Shown: in pieces, positions 24,958 through 33,768 of the stretch | Numbering within the stretch: position 1 is the stretch's first letter | Layout of the letters: every line of letters starts with the position of its first letter | Assembly (NCBI RefSeq): GCF_003369795.1 | Contig: NZ_CP026730.1 | Location: 2,418,001 to 2,482,000, forward strand | Length of the DNA stretch: 64,000 nt | Reading direction: 5' to 3' | From: Streptomyces sp. CB09001 | GTDB lineage: Bacteria; Actinomycetota; Actinomycetes; Streptomycetales; Streptomycetaceae | Notes under the pieces: model-generated | The model's database searches: none | What the model was told of the DNA's origin: nothing | Seen by the model: the letters and a program-made list of their open reading frames with translations, nothing else | Program-made: the position numbers and the translations under genes

Positions 24958-25144
24958 GGCACGCACCGGCCTCACACTGAGAAAGGGGAGGGCAACGCAC
25001 CGTTACGCACGGCCGTGTTGACGAAGGTAGGTTCCGGTGCGAGCGTGGTCAATCCGCCCGCATCACTCCCAGGTCAACAGCCGGTTAACTTCCGCGTCAA
25101 CACCTGAACCGCCCCCGCTTCCACCGACCGGAGACAGGCCGCCG

Positions 25145-26128
25145 ATGACCACGTCCCCGCCCACACCCGCGCCCGCGTCGGCTCCGCTGCCGACCCTCCT
25201 CGTCCTGGACGCCGAGCCGCTGCCCCGGCTGGGCCGGCTGACCGGCCGGGTCCGGGTCGAGCACACCGACGCGGCGACGCTGGCGGAGCGGCTGCCGCAC
25301 GCCGACGTCCTGCTGGTGTGGGACTTCACCTCGCACGCGGTGCGCGAGGCGTGGCCGGGCGAGGGTCCGCGTCCGCGCTGGGTGCACACGGCCAGCGCCG
25401 GCGTAGACCATCTGATGTGCCCGGAGCTGGCCGAGTCGGACACGGTGGTGACCAACGCGCGCGGGGTCTTCGACCGGCCGATCGCCGAGTACGTCGCCGC
25501 GCTCGTCCTGGCGATGGCCAAGGACCTGCCCGCCACGCTGCGTCTTCAGGGCGAGCGGACCTGGCGGCACCGCGAGTCGATGCGGGTGGCCGGAACGCGT
25601 GCCTGCGTGGTGGGCTCCGGCCCGATCGGCCGGGCGATCGGGAGCACGCTGGGGGCGCTCGGCATCACCACCGCGCTGGTGGGCCGCACCGCACGCCCGG
25701 GCGTGCACGGACCGGAAGACCTGGACCGGCTGCTGGCCGGGGCCGACTGGGTGGTGGCGGCGGCCCCGCTCACCGACGACACGCGCGGCATGTTCGACGC
25801 ACGGAGGTTCGGGCTGATGCGGCCCTCCGCGCGGTTCGTGAACATCGGGCGGGGCCCGCTGGTCGTCGAGGACGACCTGGTCGAGGCGCTGACCGCGCGC
25901 CGGATCACGGGCGCCGCCCTGGACGTGCTGAGCCACGAGCCCCTGGCTCCGGACAGCGCCCTGTGGGAGGTGCCGGAGCTGATCGTCTCGCCGCACATGA
26001 GCGGGGACACGATCGGCTGGCGGGACGAACTGGGCGCGCAGTTCGTGGAGTTGTTCGAGAGCTGGGCGGCGGGCGGACCGCTGGCCAACGTGGTCGACAA
26101 GAAGCGTGGATACGTGCCCGGACACTGA
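25145..26128 (+). CDS. D-2-hydroxyacid dehydrogenase
   Basis: A 327-residue NAD-dependent D-isomer-specific 2-hydroxyacid dehydrogenase. The NAD-binding domain shows VVGSGPIGRAIGSTLGALG near residue 155, then ADWVVAAAPLTDDTRGMFDA, FVNIGRGPLVVEDDLVEAL, and SPHMSGDT in the catalytic His region. It interconverts 2-oxo acids and D-2-hydroxy acids. The ATG at 25145 follows GGAG. It is divergent from the racemase pair and followed 35 bases later by the amidase gene, so it probably belongs to the same pathway. Confidence 0.88.
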   Translation: MTTSPPTPAPASAPLPTLLVLDAEPLPRLGRLTGRVRVEHTDAATLAERLPHADVLLVWDFTSHAVREAWPGEGPRPRWVHTASAGVDHLMCPELAESDTVVTNARGVFDRPIAEYVAALVLAMAKDLPATLRLQGERTWRHRESMRVAGTRACVVGSGPIGRAIGSTLGALGITTALVGRTARPGVHGPEDLDRLLAGADWVVAAAPLTDDTRGMFDARRFGLMRPSARFVNIGRGPLVVEDDLVEALTARRITGAALDVLSHEPLAPDSALWEVPELIVSPHMSGDTIGWRDELGAQFVELFESWAAGGPLANVVDKKRGYVPGH

Positions 26129-26163
26129 CGTCGCCGACGTCACCGACCCGCGGAGGATGCCGC

Positions 26164-27558
26164 ATGACCGACCTCACCGAGCTGACCGCGGTACAGCTCG
26201 TCGACGGCTACCGCAAGGGCGCGTTCAGCCCCGTGGAAGCGACCCGGGCGGTCCTGGAGCGGGCCGAGCGGATCCAGCCGGAGGTGAACGCGTTCGTCCG
26301 GCTGACCGGTGCGGAGGCGCTGGACCAGGCCAGGCACGCGGAGGAGCGGTGGCGCCGCGGGGAGCCGTGCGGGCGTCTGGACGGGGTGCCGGTCACGGTG
26401 AAGGACATCCTGCTGACGCGCGGTCAGCCCACCTTGCGCGGCTCCCGGGCCGTGTCGCCGGACGGGCCCTGGGAGGAGGACGCCCCGTCCGTCGCCCGGC
26501 TGCGTGAGCACGGCGCGGTGTTCGTCGGCAAGACCACGACGCCCGAGTTCGGCTGGAAGGGCGTGACGGACTCGCCCCTGTCCGGCGTGACGCGGAATCC
26601 GCACGATCCCTCCCGTACGGCGGGCGGTTCCAGCGGGGGCGCGGCGGCGGCCGTGGCGCTCGGGGCGGGGCCGCTGGCGCTGGGCACCGACGGCGGCGGC
26701 AGCGTGCGCATCCCGGCGTCCTTCTGCGGCGTCTTCGGCCTGAAACCGACGTACGGCCGGGTGCCGCTGTACCCGGCGAGCGCGTTCGGCACCCTCGCGC
26801 ACGTCGGGCCGATGACCCGGGACGCGGCGGACGCGGCGCTGATGCTGGACGTCGTCGGCACCCCGGACGCCCGGGACTGGTCGGCGCTGGGCCCGGCGCC
26901 CGGCTCGTACACCGAGGCCCTGTCCGGCGGGGTGCGGGGGCTGCGGGTGGCGTACTCGCCCTCGCTCGGCGGGCAGGTGGCGGTGCGTCCGGCGGTGGCC
27001 GGGGCGGTGCGGCGGGCGGTGGAGCGGCTGGCGGAGCTGGGCGCGTACGTGACGGAGGCCGACCCCGACTTCACGGACCCGGTGGACGCCTTCCACACCC
27101 TGTGGTTCAGCGGGGCGGCACGGGTGGTTCAGCATCTGCGGGCGGGGCAGCGGGAGCTGCTGGACCCGGGGCTGCGGGAGATCGTGGGGGCGGGGGCGCG
27201 GTTCTCGGCGCTGGACTATCTGGCGGCGGTGGACGTCCGGATGGAGCTGGGGCGGCGGATGGGCGCGTTCCACCAGGACTACGACCTGCTGGTGACGCCG
27301 ACGTTGCCGATCACGGCGTTCGAGGCGGGGGCGGAGGTGCCGAAGGGCGCGGGGCACCGGCGGTGGACGGGGTGGACGCCGTTCACCTATCCGTTCAATC
27401 TGACGCAGCAGCCGGCCTGCACCGTGCCGGTGGGGGTGGACCGGGACGGGTTGCCTGTCGGGGTGCAGATCGTCGCGGCTCGGCATCGGGATGATCTGGT
27501 GCTGCGGGCTGCGCATGCGCTGTACGAGGCGGGGGCGGCGGGTACGTCGGCCCGGTAG
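26164..27558 (+). CDS. Amidase (amidase-signature family)
   Basis: A 464-residue amidase-signature enzyme with the Ser-cisSer-Lys triad visible: lysine in VPVTVKDILLT, and two serines in AGGSSGGAAAAVALG and GTDGGGSVRIPASFCGVFGLKPTYGRVP. It hydrolyses an amide to acid and ammonia. The substrate is unknown; with the neighbouring racemases, dehydrogenase and transporter it may open or de-amidate an imported compound. The ATG at 26164 follows GGAGG. The gene is the last of a two-gene unit and precedes a repeat-rich gap with an IS element. Confidence 0.9.
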   Translation: MTDLTELTAVQLVDGYRKGAFSPVEATRAVLERAERIQPEVNAFVRLTGAEALDQARHAEERWRRGEPCGRLDGVPVTVKDILLTRGQPTLRGSRAVSPDGPWEEDAPSVARLREHGAVFVGKTTTPEFGWKGVTDSPLSGVTRNPHDPSRTAGGSSGGAAAAVALGAGPLALGTDGGGSVRIPASFCGVFGLKPTYGRVPLYPASAFGTLAHVGPMTRDAADAALMLDVVGTPDARDWSALGPAPGSYTEALSGGVRGLRVAYSPSLGGQVAVRPAVAGAVRRAVERLAELGAYVTEADPDFTDPVDAFHTLWFSGAARVVQHLRAGQRELLDPGLREIVGAGARFSALDYLAAVDVRMELGRRMGAFHQDYDLLVTPTLPITAFEAGAEVPKGAGHRRWTGWTPFTYPFNLTQQPACTVPVGVDRDGLPVGVQIVAARHRDDLVLRAAHALYEAGAAGTSAR

Positions 27559-27904
27559 TGACCGGCGTGCGGGCGGGCACGGGGTGGGGGCGGACCGGCG
27601 CCGGCCGGGCGCCTCCCCCACTCTCGGCTTCGCTCGAGCGGGAGGTACCCCCACCGCCCACTCGTGCCCGCCCTGGGGGTACCTCCCAGGCCGATCAGGC
27701 ACCGAGGGAGGCACGACTGCCCACAGCCGGGGCGGCGTGGCGGCTGCCCGCAGCCGGGGGTGTCGTCCGGATCTTGCCGGGGTCGCGGGGTCCGGCACGC
27801 ACTCCCCCACCGCCTGAAGGGCGTGGAAGGTGCCCCCAGCGGCGTTGTCGTCGGTCGCCAGGGCTCCGCCCCGGAGCCGGCCCGACCCGAACGACGCCCC
27901 CTAG
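27559..27904. other. Gene-free stretch with inverted repeat
   Basis: No coding signal is convincing. The main feature is a perfect 13-base inverted repeat, GGAGGTACCCCCA (27641-27653) and TGGGGGTACCTCC (27674-27686), with a 20-base spacer. It resembles the short dispersed palindromic elements common between Streptomyces genes. The right end abuts the IS481-type element. Confidence 0.5.
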
Positions 27905-28988
27905 GTGTATTGATCACGAGCGTTGTTGACGCTCGCGGGGCTTGATCATGGCGAAGACCTCCGGTGTGGTGGAGGTGTCGAGTCTTCACCGCACGGAGGT
28001 CTTCGTGTCCCACCGTAATGCCCGGCTGACCGTTCACGGCAGACGGATCCTGGTCGAACGTGTCCTCGCGGGCCGACCGGTCGCGCACGTGGCCGCGGAG
28101 ATGGGCATATCCCGTCCCACCGCCCACAAATGGGTCCGCCGCTGGCGGGCCGAGGGCGACGCGGGCCTGCACGACCGTTCCAGCCGGCCCCACACGCTCC
28201 CGCACCGGACTCCCGCCGCCCTCGAGGCTCGGGTCTGCCGCCTGCGGACCGGCCGCAAACTCGGCCCGGCCAGGATCGGCCCGATCCTGGGCCTGCCCGC
28301 CTCGACCGTGCACCGGATCCTGGTCCGGCACGGCCTGAACCGGCTGGCCTGGCTGGACCGGCCCACCGGCGAGCCGATCCGCCGCTACGAACGCGCCAGG
28401 CCCGGCGAACTGATCCACGTCGACATCAAGAAACTCGGCAACATCCCCGACGGCGGCGGCTGGCGAACCGTCGGCAGGACCGCAGGCGACCGCAACCGCC
28501 AGGCCACCACCAACGAGCGCAAGAGCTGCACGCCGGTGATCGGCTACAGCTACATCCACTCGGCCGTCGACGACCACTCCCGCCTGGCCTACAGCGAGGT
28601 CCTGCCCGACGAACGCCAACACACCGCCATCGCCTTCTGGCAACGAGCCAACGCGTTCTTCGCCGGCCACGGCATCACCGTTGAACGCGTGCTGACCGAC
28701 AACGGATCCTGCTACAAGTCCAAGCTCTTCACCCAGAACCTGACCGCGGCGGGCATCGCCCACAAGAAGATCCGGCCCTACCGGCCGCAGACCAACGGCA
28801 AGGTGGAACGCTTCAACCGCACCCTCCTGGACGAGTGGGCCTACCTGCGGCCCTACACCTCGAACACCGAGCGGACAGCGGCCCTGGCAGACTTCCTCCA
28901 CACTTACAACCACCACCGCTGCCACACCGCACTCCACGGACACCCGCCCATCACCCGCGTCAACAACGCTGCGGGTCAATACACCTAG
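27901..28988 (+). mobile_element. IS481-family insertion sequence with CTAG target duplication
   Basis: The element proper spans 27905-28984 (1080 bases) and is flanked on both sides by CTAG (27901-27904 and 28985-28988). The terminal inverted repeats (27905-27931 and 28958-28984) match at 24 of 27 positions and begin GTGTATTGA. IS481 elements are known to target NCTAGN and duplicate it. A single transposase gene fills the element. Near-identical ends and an intact reading frame suggest a recent insertion. Confidence 0.9.
28005..28988 (+). CDS. IS481-family transposase
   Basis: A 327-residue DDE transposase. The N-terminal helix-turn-helix (RILVERVLAGRPVAHVAAEMGISRPTAHKWVRRW) is followed by an rve-type integrase core with HVDIKKLG (first Asp), RVLTDNGSCYKS (second Asp) and PQTNGKVERFNRTLLDEW (Glu), so the triad is intact. 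I chose the GTG at 28005 with GGAGG six bases upstream; an ATG at 27942 near the left end has no such site. The stop codon TAG is the last three bases of the CTAG target duplication, so the target site supplies it. Confidence 0.9.
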   Translation: MSHRNARLTVHGRRILVERVLAGRPVAHVAAEMGISRPTAHKWVRRWRAEGDAGLHDRSSRPHTLPHRTPAALEARVCRLRTGRKLGPARIGPILGLPASTVHRILVRHGLNRLAWLDRPTGEPIRRYERARPGELIHVDIKKLGNIPDGGGWRTVGRTAGDRNRQATTNERKSCTPVIGYSYIHSAVDDHSRLAYSEVLPDERQHTAIAFWQRANAFFAGHGITVERVLTDNGSCYKSKLFTQNLTAAGIAHKKIRPYRPQTNGKVERFNRTLLDEWAYLRPYTSNTERTAALADFLHTYNHHRCHTALHGHPPITRVNNAAGQYT

Positions 28989-29482
28989 GCCGCTCTGCGG
29001 AAGCTGAGCGTCTCGCCCGCCGCCCCCGTGCGCCACAGGTCGTTGCAGGCCTCGGCCATCTCGTCCAGGCCCTCGGTGATGCGGCCCCAGACGGTGCCCG
29101 GGACCCAGCCGACGTCGCCGTTGAGGAGCAGGTTGTTGCGCTCGTAGAAGAGGGCGAGGTCGACAAGGGTGGTGCCGGGGCGGACCTCGCGGTCGTAGCC
29201 GTACGCCTTCGTGCCCAGCTCGGCACCGGCGAAGGCGAAATAGCACAGGTCGCCCGGAATGGGCGTTACCGTCGGGTTCTCCAACGGCGGTTCGGTTGTC
29301 GCGAAGGGCGGGAAAAGGGCGTAGATCTCGTTGCGGGCGTATTTGGCGTGGTACACGTCGCCGCCGAGGGGGAGCGCGTCCCAGACGGCCGCGCAGGTGA
29401 TCGGGGCCCGGTCGTCGAGCAGTTGGGCCGTGCAGGTGATTCCGCGCTTGACCAGCGAGACTTCGATGTAGCGATCAGCCAT
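28985..29482 (-). CDS. DUF3830 (cyclophilin-like fold) protein
   Basis: A 165-residue DUF3830 protein: YIEVSLVKRGITCTAQLLDDRAPITCAAVWDALPLGGDVYHAKYARNEIYALFPPF, then PGDLCYFAFAG and ALFYERNNLLLNGDVGWVPGTVWGRI. The function is unknown; related genes often accompany amino-acid transporters and EutA-like genes. The start at 29482 follows GGAGGGC; an ATG at 29491 is possible. Its stop TAG lies in the CTAG at which the IS element sits, so the insertion left the protein sequence unchanged. It is divergent from the ABC transporter operon. Confidence 0.8.
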   Translation of the reverse strand: MADRYIEVSLVKRGITCTAQLLDDRAPITCAAVWDALPLGGDVYHAKYARNEIYALFPPFATTEPPLENPTVTPIPGDLCYFAFAGAELGTKAYGYDREVRPGTTLVDLALFYERNNLLLNGDVGWVPGTVWGRITEGLDEMAEACNDLWRTGAAGETLSFRRAA

Positions 29483-29589
29483 GCCCTCCATGGCAGTGCC
29501 CCGCGGCCCCGCGGTCAAGGGCGCCGGGCCGATGTATCGGACTGAAAAAGATCGGCATAACCTGCCCACCTTCGGGTAGCTGCGCGCCC

Positions 29590-30519
29590 ATGGCTCCACC
29601 ACACAGAACCCCACCAAGGGGTATATCCGACCAAAGGTCCAGGACAGCCGGGCCCACCCGCCGGTCGCTGCTCGCGGGGGTCGCGGCGCTCGGTGCGCTG
29701 GGGGCGGCCGGCTGCTCGCGGGTGGCCAGCGCATCCGACGTGGAAGGCGGTGACCTTCTCGGCAGGCTCAGGGCACAGGGAGTGGCCCGGCTCGGCATCG
29801 CGGGCGAGGTTCCCTTCGGGTACATCGACAAGAACGGCGAGCTGACCGGTGAGGCGCCGGAGCTGGCGAAGGTCATCTTCAAGCGGCTCGGAGTGGACCG
29901 GGTGCAGCCGGTACCGACGGAGTTCGGCTCCCTCATCCCGGGCCTGGCGTCGCAGCAGTTCGACGTCGTGGCGGCCGGGATGTACATCAACGCCGACCGC
30001 TGCGAGCAGGTCATCTTCTCCGACCCCGACTACCAGATGCTCGACGCGTACATCGTGCGCAAGGGCAATCCGCTCGGGCTGCACAACTACAAGGACGTCG
30101 TCAAGAAGAAGGCGAAGTTCGCGACCGGCACCGGCTACGCCGAGATCGCCTACGCGGTGGAGCACGGGTACAAGGAGGACGACATCCTGATCGTCCCCGA
30201 CCAGGTGGCCGGACTCAACGCCGTCGAGTCCGGGCGCGTGGACGTCTTCGCGGGGACCGCGCTGACCGTCCGCGAGGTGGTGAAGAAGTCCAGCAAGGCG
30301 GAGGCGACCGAGCCCTTCTCGCCCATCGTCGGCGGCAAGCCGCACATCGACGGCGGCGGTTTCGCCTTCCGTCCGGACGAGACCAACCTGCGGGACGCCT
30401 TCAACGTCGAGCTCCAGAAGCTCAAGAAGAGCGGCGAACTGCTGCGGATCCTCAAGCCCTTCGGTTTCACCGAGAACGAGATGACCGATCTGACCGCGAA
30501 GGAGCTCTGCGGCGGATGA
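29590..30519 (+). CDS. ehuB: Ehu-type ABC transporter substrate-binding lipoprotein
   Basis: A 309-residue periplasmic-binding-type lipoprotein. The N-terminus has a twin-arginine-like RRSLLAG and the lipobox LGAAGC near residue 42. The SBP_bac_3 domain includes LGIAGEVPFGYIDKNGELTGEAPELAKVIF, TEFGSLIPGLASQQFDVVAAGMYINADRCEQVIFSDPDYQ and FAGTALTVREVV, which resemble EhuB of the ectoine/hydroxyectoine uptake system. Other polar amino acids are possible ligands. No good ribosome binding site precedes the ATG at 29590. It overlaps the next gene as ATGA. Confidence 0.75.
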   Translation: MAPPHRTPPRGISDQRSRTAGPTRRSLLAGVAALGALGAAGCSRVASASDVEGGDLLGRLRAQGVARLGIAGEVPFGYIDKNGELTGEAPELAKVIFKRLGVDRVQPVPTEFGSLIPGLASQQFDVVAAGMYINADRCEQVIFSDPDYQMLDAYIVRKGNPLGLHNYKDVVKKKAKFATGTGYAEIAYAVEHGYKEDDILIVPDQVAGLNAVESGRVDVFAGTALTVREVVKKSSKAEATEPFSPIVGGKPHIDGGGFAFRPDETNLRDAFNVELQKLKKSGELLRILKPFGFTENEMTDLTAKELCGG

Positions 30520-31217
30520 CCTCGGGACTGTGGGAACTCGTACTCCAGGGCGTCTGGGTCACCATCCAGCTGCTCTTCTTCAGCGCCCTGCTGGCGACGG
30601 CCGTCTCCTTCGTGGCCGGCATCGCGCGCACCCACCGGCTGTGGATCGTCCGCTTCCTCGCGGGCCTCTACACCGAGGTGTTCCGGGGGACCTCCGCGCT
30701 GGTGATGATCTTCTGGGTCTTCTTCGTGCTGCCCCCCGCCTTCGGCTGGCAGCTGGTGCCGATGTGGGCGGGCACGCTGGCGCTCGGGCTGACCTACGGG
30801 GCGTACGGCTCCGAGATCGTGCGCGGCGCGCTCGCCGCGGTCGACCCGGCGCAGAAGGAGGGCGGCATCGCGCTCAGCTTCACGCCCTGGCAGCGGATGA
30901 AGCTGATCCTGCTGCCGCAGGCGGTGCCGGAGATGATCCCGCCCTTCTCCAACCTGCTGATCGAACTGCTCAAGGGCACCGCCCTGGTGTCCATCATGGG
31001 CATGGGCGACCTGGCCTTCAGCGCCAACCTGGTGCGCCTGGCGCTGCAGGAGAGCGCGGAGATCTACACGTACGTCCTGCTGATCTACTTCGTGATCGCG
31101 TTCCTGCTCACGCGGGTGATGCGCGGCCTGGAGAAGAAGCTGAAGGCGGGCGTCGGAAAGGCGCCGGCGAAGAAGACGGCGGCCGTGCGCGTGCCTGAGG
31201 GAAGTGGTGTGTCGTGA
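30516..31217 (+). CDS. ehuC: Ehu-type ABC transporter permease 1
   Basis: A 233-residue HisM-type inner-membrane permease with about five membrane segments (LQGVWVTIQLLFFSALLATAVSFVAGI and later ones). It has the EAA-like loop AAVDPAQKEGGIALSFTPWQRMKLILLPQAVPEMIPPFSN that contacts the ATPase. A charged Lys-rich C-terminal tail (KAGVGKAPAKKTAAVRV) is unusual. Translational overlap with both neighbours (ATGA before, GTGA after) shows tight operon coupling. Confidence 0.8.
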   Translation: MTSGLWELVLQGVWVTIQLLFFSALLATAVSFVAGIARTHRLWIVRFLAGLYTEVFRGTSALVMIFWVFFVLPPAFGWQLVPMWAGTLALGLTYGAYGSEIVRGALAAVDPAQKEGGIALSFTPWQRMKLILLPQAVPEMIPPFSNLLIELLKGTALVSIMGMGDLAFSANLVRLALQESAEIYTYVLLIYFVIAFLLTRVMRGLEKKLKAGVGKAPAKKTAAVRVPEGSGVS

Positions 31218-31864
31218 AATGGGACTGGAGCGCGGTCTCCGACTTCATGCCGCACTTCTGGGACGGGCTGCTGGTCACCCTGCAGATCCTGGTCCTCGGC
31301 TCGCTGGTCTCGTTCGGCCTCGGCCTGGTGTGGGCGCTGCTGATGCGGGTGCCGAGCCGCTGGGTGACCTGGCCGGTCGGCGTGGTCACCGAGTTCGTCC
31401 GCAACACGCCGCTGCTGGTGCAGCTGTTCTTCCTGTTCTACGTGCTGCCCGAGTGGAACATCACCTTCTCGGCGCTCACCACCGGTGTGGTCGCCATCGG
31501 CCTGCACTACTCGACGTACACGATGCAGGTCTACCGGGCCGGCATCGAGGGGGTGCCGGTCGGCCAGTGGGAGGCCGCGACGGCGCTGAACCTGCCGATG
31601 CGCCGGACCTGGACCGCCGTGATCCTGCCGCAGGCGATCCGGCGTGTGACCCCGGCCCTCGGCAACTACGTGATCTCCATGCTGAAGGACACGCCGCTGC
31701 TGATGGCGATCACGGTGCTGGAGATGCTCGGCGAGGCGCGGCTGTTCTCGCAGCAGAACTTCCAGTTCACCGAGCCCCTGACGGTGATCGGTGTGGCCTT
31801 CATCATCATCTCCTACCTGGCCTCCCTTGCCCTGCGAGCCCTGGAGCGACGCCTTGCCCACTGA
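31214..31864 (+). CDS. ehuD: Ehu-type ABC transporter permease 2
   Basis: A 216-residue second permease of the polar amino acid family. It has about five membrane segments (FWDGLLVTLQILVLGSLVSFGLGLVWALL first), a conserved EFVRNTPLLVQLFFLFY and the EAA loop AGIEGVPVGQWEAATALNLPMRRTWTAVILPQAIRRVTPALGN. It starts with GTG at 31214, overlapping the previous stop. It likely pairs with permease 1 as a heterodimer. Confidence 0.8.
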   Translation: MKWDWSAVSDFMPHFWDGLLVTLQILVLGSLVSFGLGLVWALLMRVPSRWVTWPVGVVTEFVRNTPLLVQLFFLFYVLPEWNITFSALTTGVVAIGLHYSTYTMQVYRAGIEGVPVGQWEAATALNLPMRRTWTAVILPQAIRRVTPALGNYVISMLKDTPLLMAITVLEMLGEARLFSQQNFQFTEPLTVIGVAFIIISYLASLALRALERRLAH

Positions 31865-32639
31865 CACTCTCCCCAATCCCGAGAAAAGCCCCGAGCGCAG
31901 CTCCGGCGAGCTGATCCGCCTGGAGCAGGTCACCAAGCGGTTCGGGGACAACACCGTCCTCGACCACCTGGACTTCTCCGTCGACGCAGGCAAGCACGTC
32001 ACCCTGATCGGCCCGTCCGGTTCGGGCAAGACGACGATCCTGCGGCTGCTGATGACGCTCCTCAAGCCCGACGAGGGCACGATCACCGTGGACGGGCAGA
32101 AGCTCTTCCCGGCGACCGAGAAGGAGCGGCGCGAGGTCCGCAAGCAGATCGGGATGGTGTTCCAGCAGTTCAACCTGTTCCCGAACATGAGCGTCCTGCG
32201 CAACATCACCGAGGCGCCGGTCACGGTCCTCGGGATGTCCAAGGACGAGGCCGTGGAGCGGGCCAAGGGCCTGCTCGACATGGTGGGCCTGGCGGACAAG
32301 TGCGACGCCCGGCCGGCCCAGCTCTCCGGCGGCCAGCAGCAGCGGGTGGCGATAGCCCGGGCGCTGGCGATGCGCCCGAAGGTGCTGCTGCTCGACGAGG
32401 TGACCTCGGCGCTCGACCCGGAGCTGGTCGCGGGCGTCCTGGACCTGCTGCGGGACATCGCCCGCAGCACGGACATCACCATGCTCTGCGTGACCCACGA
32501 GATGAACTTCGCCCGGGACATCTCGGACCAGGTCCTGATGTTCGACTCGGGCCGGGTCATCGAGGCCGGCGCACCGGAGAAGATCTTCAGCGAGCCGGAG
32601 CACGACCGGACGCGCGAGTTTCTCAGCGCCGTCCTGTAA
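31854..32639 (+). CDS. ehuA: Ehu-type ABC transporter ATP-binding protein
   Basis: A 261-residue ABC ATPase. Walker A is LIGPSGSGKTT, then the Q-loop MVFQQFNLFP, signature LSGGQQQRVAIARAL, Walker B VLLLDEVTSALDPE and switch CVTHEMNFARD. The best start is a TTG at 31854 preceded by GGAG and overlapping the end of permease 2 by 11 bases; no ATG occurs between there and the ATPase domain, and an upstream ATG at 31791 lies well inside permease 2. It powers uptake by the operon's transporter. Confidence 0.82.
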   Translation: MPTDTLPNPEKSPERSSGELIRLEQVTKRFGDNTVLDHLDFSVDAGKHVTLIGPSGSGKTTILRLLMTLLKPDEGTITVDGQKLFPATEKERREVRKQIGMVFQQFNLFPNMSVLRNITEAPVTVLGMSKDEAVERAKGLLDMVGLADKCDARPAQLSGGQQQRVAIARALAMRPKVLLLDEVTSALDPELVAGVLDLLRDIARSTDITMLCVTHEMNFARDISDQVLMFDSGRVIEAGAPEKIFSEPEHDRTREFLSAVL

Positions 32640-32655
32640 TTGCGCGGCGCAGCCG

Positions 32656-32684
32656 CCCCAACGTCCGAGGTCGGGACGTTGGGG
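32656..32684. terminator. Terminator hairpin after the ABC operon
   Basis: An 11-bp stem, CCCCAACGTCC with GGACGTTGGGG, and a 7-base loop, 16 bases after the ATPase stop. Confidence 0.7.
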
Positions 32685-32692
32685 CAGGCCAA

Positions 32693-32704
32693 TGGCATAT
32701 GCCA
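32693..32704. promoter_or_regulatory. Palindrome upstream of iclR
   Basis: TGGCATATGCCA is a perfect 12-base palindrome, 116 bases upstream of the IclR start, between the operon terminator and the regulator. It is a candidate IclR autoregulatory operator. Confidence 0.4.
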
Positions 32705-32820
32705 CGGGGTCTGCGTCGCAGATCAGGGCCCCGAAATCCGGTCAACACCCCCTCACGAGAGGCCTCTTGGCGGCTATCGTGAACGCAGGGATGCACCAGC
32801 GAGCGCAGGGGGAGACCACC

Positions 32821-33579
32821 GTGGCGCTGCAGCACAGGCCGACCGCGCCGCACCACTCGACCGAGGACGCCCTGCGCGTCCTGGAGACGGTGGCGCGGCA
32901 CACCTCCGGTGTCACCGACACCGAGATCGCCCGCGAGAGCGGCATCGCCCCGGAGCGCCTGACCACGCTCCTGCGGATGCTGCGCCGCGAGGCATACGTC
33001 GAGCAGACCGCCGACGGCGCGTACGTCACCGGGGAGGCGCTGGCCCGCCTCGGCTCGGCCCAGGGCCGCGAGCAGGCGCTGCGCGAGAAGCTCCAGCGCA
33101 CCCTGGAGGGGCTGCGCGACTCGGTGGGCGCGGCCGTCTACATCAGCCGGTACGTCGACGGCGAGGTCAGCGTCACCCAGTACGCCGACAGCCCGGCCGC
33201 GCCCAGGGTGAACGAGTGGGTGGACTTCCGCGTCTCGGCGCACGCCACCGCGGTGGGCAAGTCGCTGCTGACCCAGCTGGACCACGCGGGCCGCCGCGAC
33301 CATCTGGCCCGGCACCGGATGGCCCGCCTGACCTCGCGCACCATCACCAGCGACAAGCTGCTGCTGTCCCGGCTGGAGTCCCAGCCGGCCACCGTGCCCG
33401 TCCTCGACCTCCAGGAGTACGCGGTGGGCACGGTCTGCGCGGCCGTCCCGATCACCGCCGGTTCCGCCGTGGGCTGCCTGGCCCTGTCGCTCCCGGTCGA
33501 GCACGCGCACCGGCTGCGCCGCGCCGCGGACGAGCTGAACCGGAGCGCGGCACCGGTGCTGCTGTCGCTGGCGATCTAG
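32821..33579 (+). CDS. IclR family transcriptional regulator
   Basis: A 252-residue IclR regulator with a winged HTH (about 15-75: DALRVLETVARHTSGVTDTEIARESGIAPERLTTLLRMLRREAYVEQ) and an IclR effector domain (GAAVYISRYVDGEVSVTQYAD, FRVSAHATAVGKSLL, AVPITAGSAVGCLALSLP). The GTG at 32821 follows GGGGGAG; an ATG at 32791 is possible. It directly follows the ABC operon and likely senses a substrate or intermediate of that pathway. Confidence 0.85.
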   Translation: MALQHRPTAPHHSTEDALRVLETVARHTSGVTDTEIARESGIAPERLTTLLRMLRREAYVEQTADGAYVTGEALARLGSAQGREQALREKLQRTLEGLRDSVGAAVYISRYVDGEVSVTQYADSPAAPRVNEWVDFRVSAHATAVGKSLLTQLDHAGRRDHLARHRMARLTSRTITSDKLLLSRLESQPATVPVLDLQEYAVGTVCAAVPITAGSAVGCLALSLPVEHAHRLRRAADELNRSAAPVLLSLAI

Positions 33580-33689
33580 GGCCCGTCCGGTCGCCGGGAC
33601 CCCCGCCCCGGCGCTGGTCACGAGCACTGCCCGGGACCGGGTAGTATTTTCGTCGTCGCTGGCCGCGCGAAGCGGACGGCGGGAGTCAT

Positions 33690-33763
33690 GCGCCGCTAGC
33701 TCAGTTGGTTAGAGCAGCTGACTCTTAATCAGCGGGTCCGGGGTTCGAGTCCCTGGCGGCGCA
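33690..33763 (+). tRNA. tRNA-Lys (CTT)
   Basis: An identical 74-base copy of the tRNA at 20062 (opposite strand). A TAGTAT box about 45 bases upstream is a candidate -10. It is followed by a terminator hairpin. Confidence 0.96.
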
Positions 33764-33768
33764 CAGAA

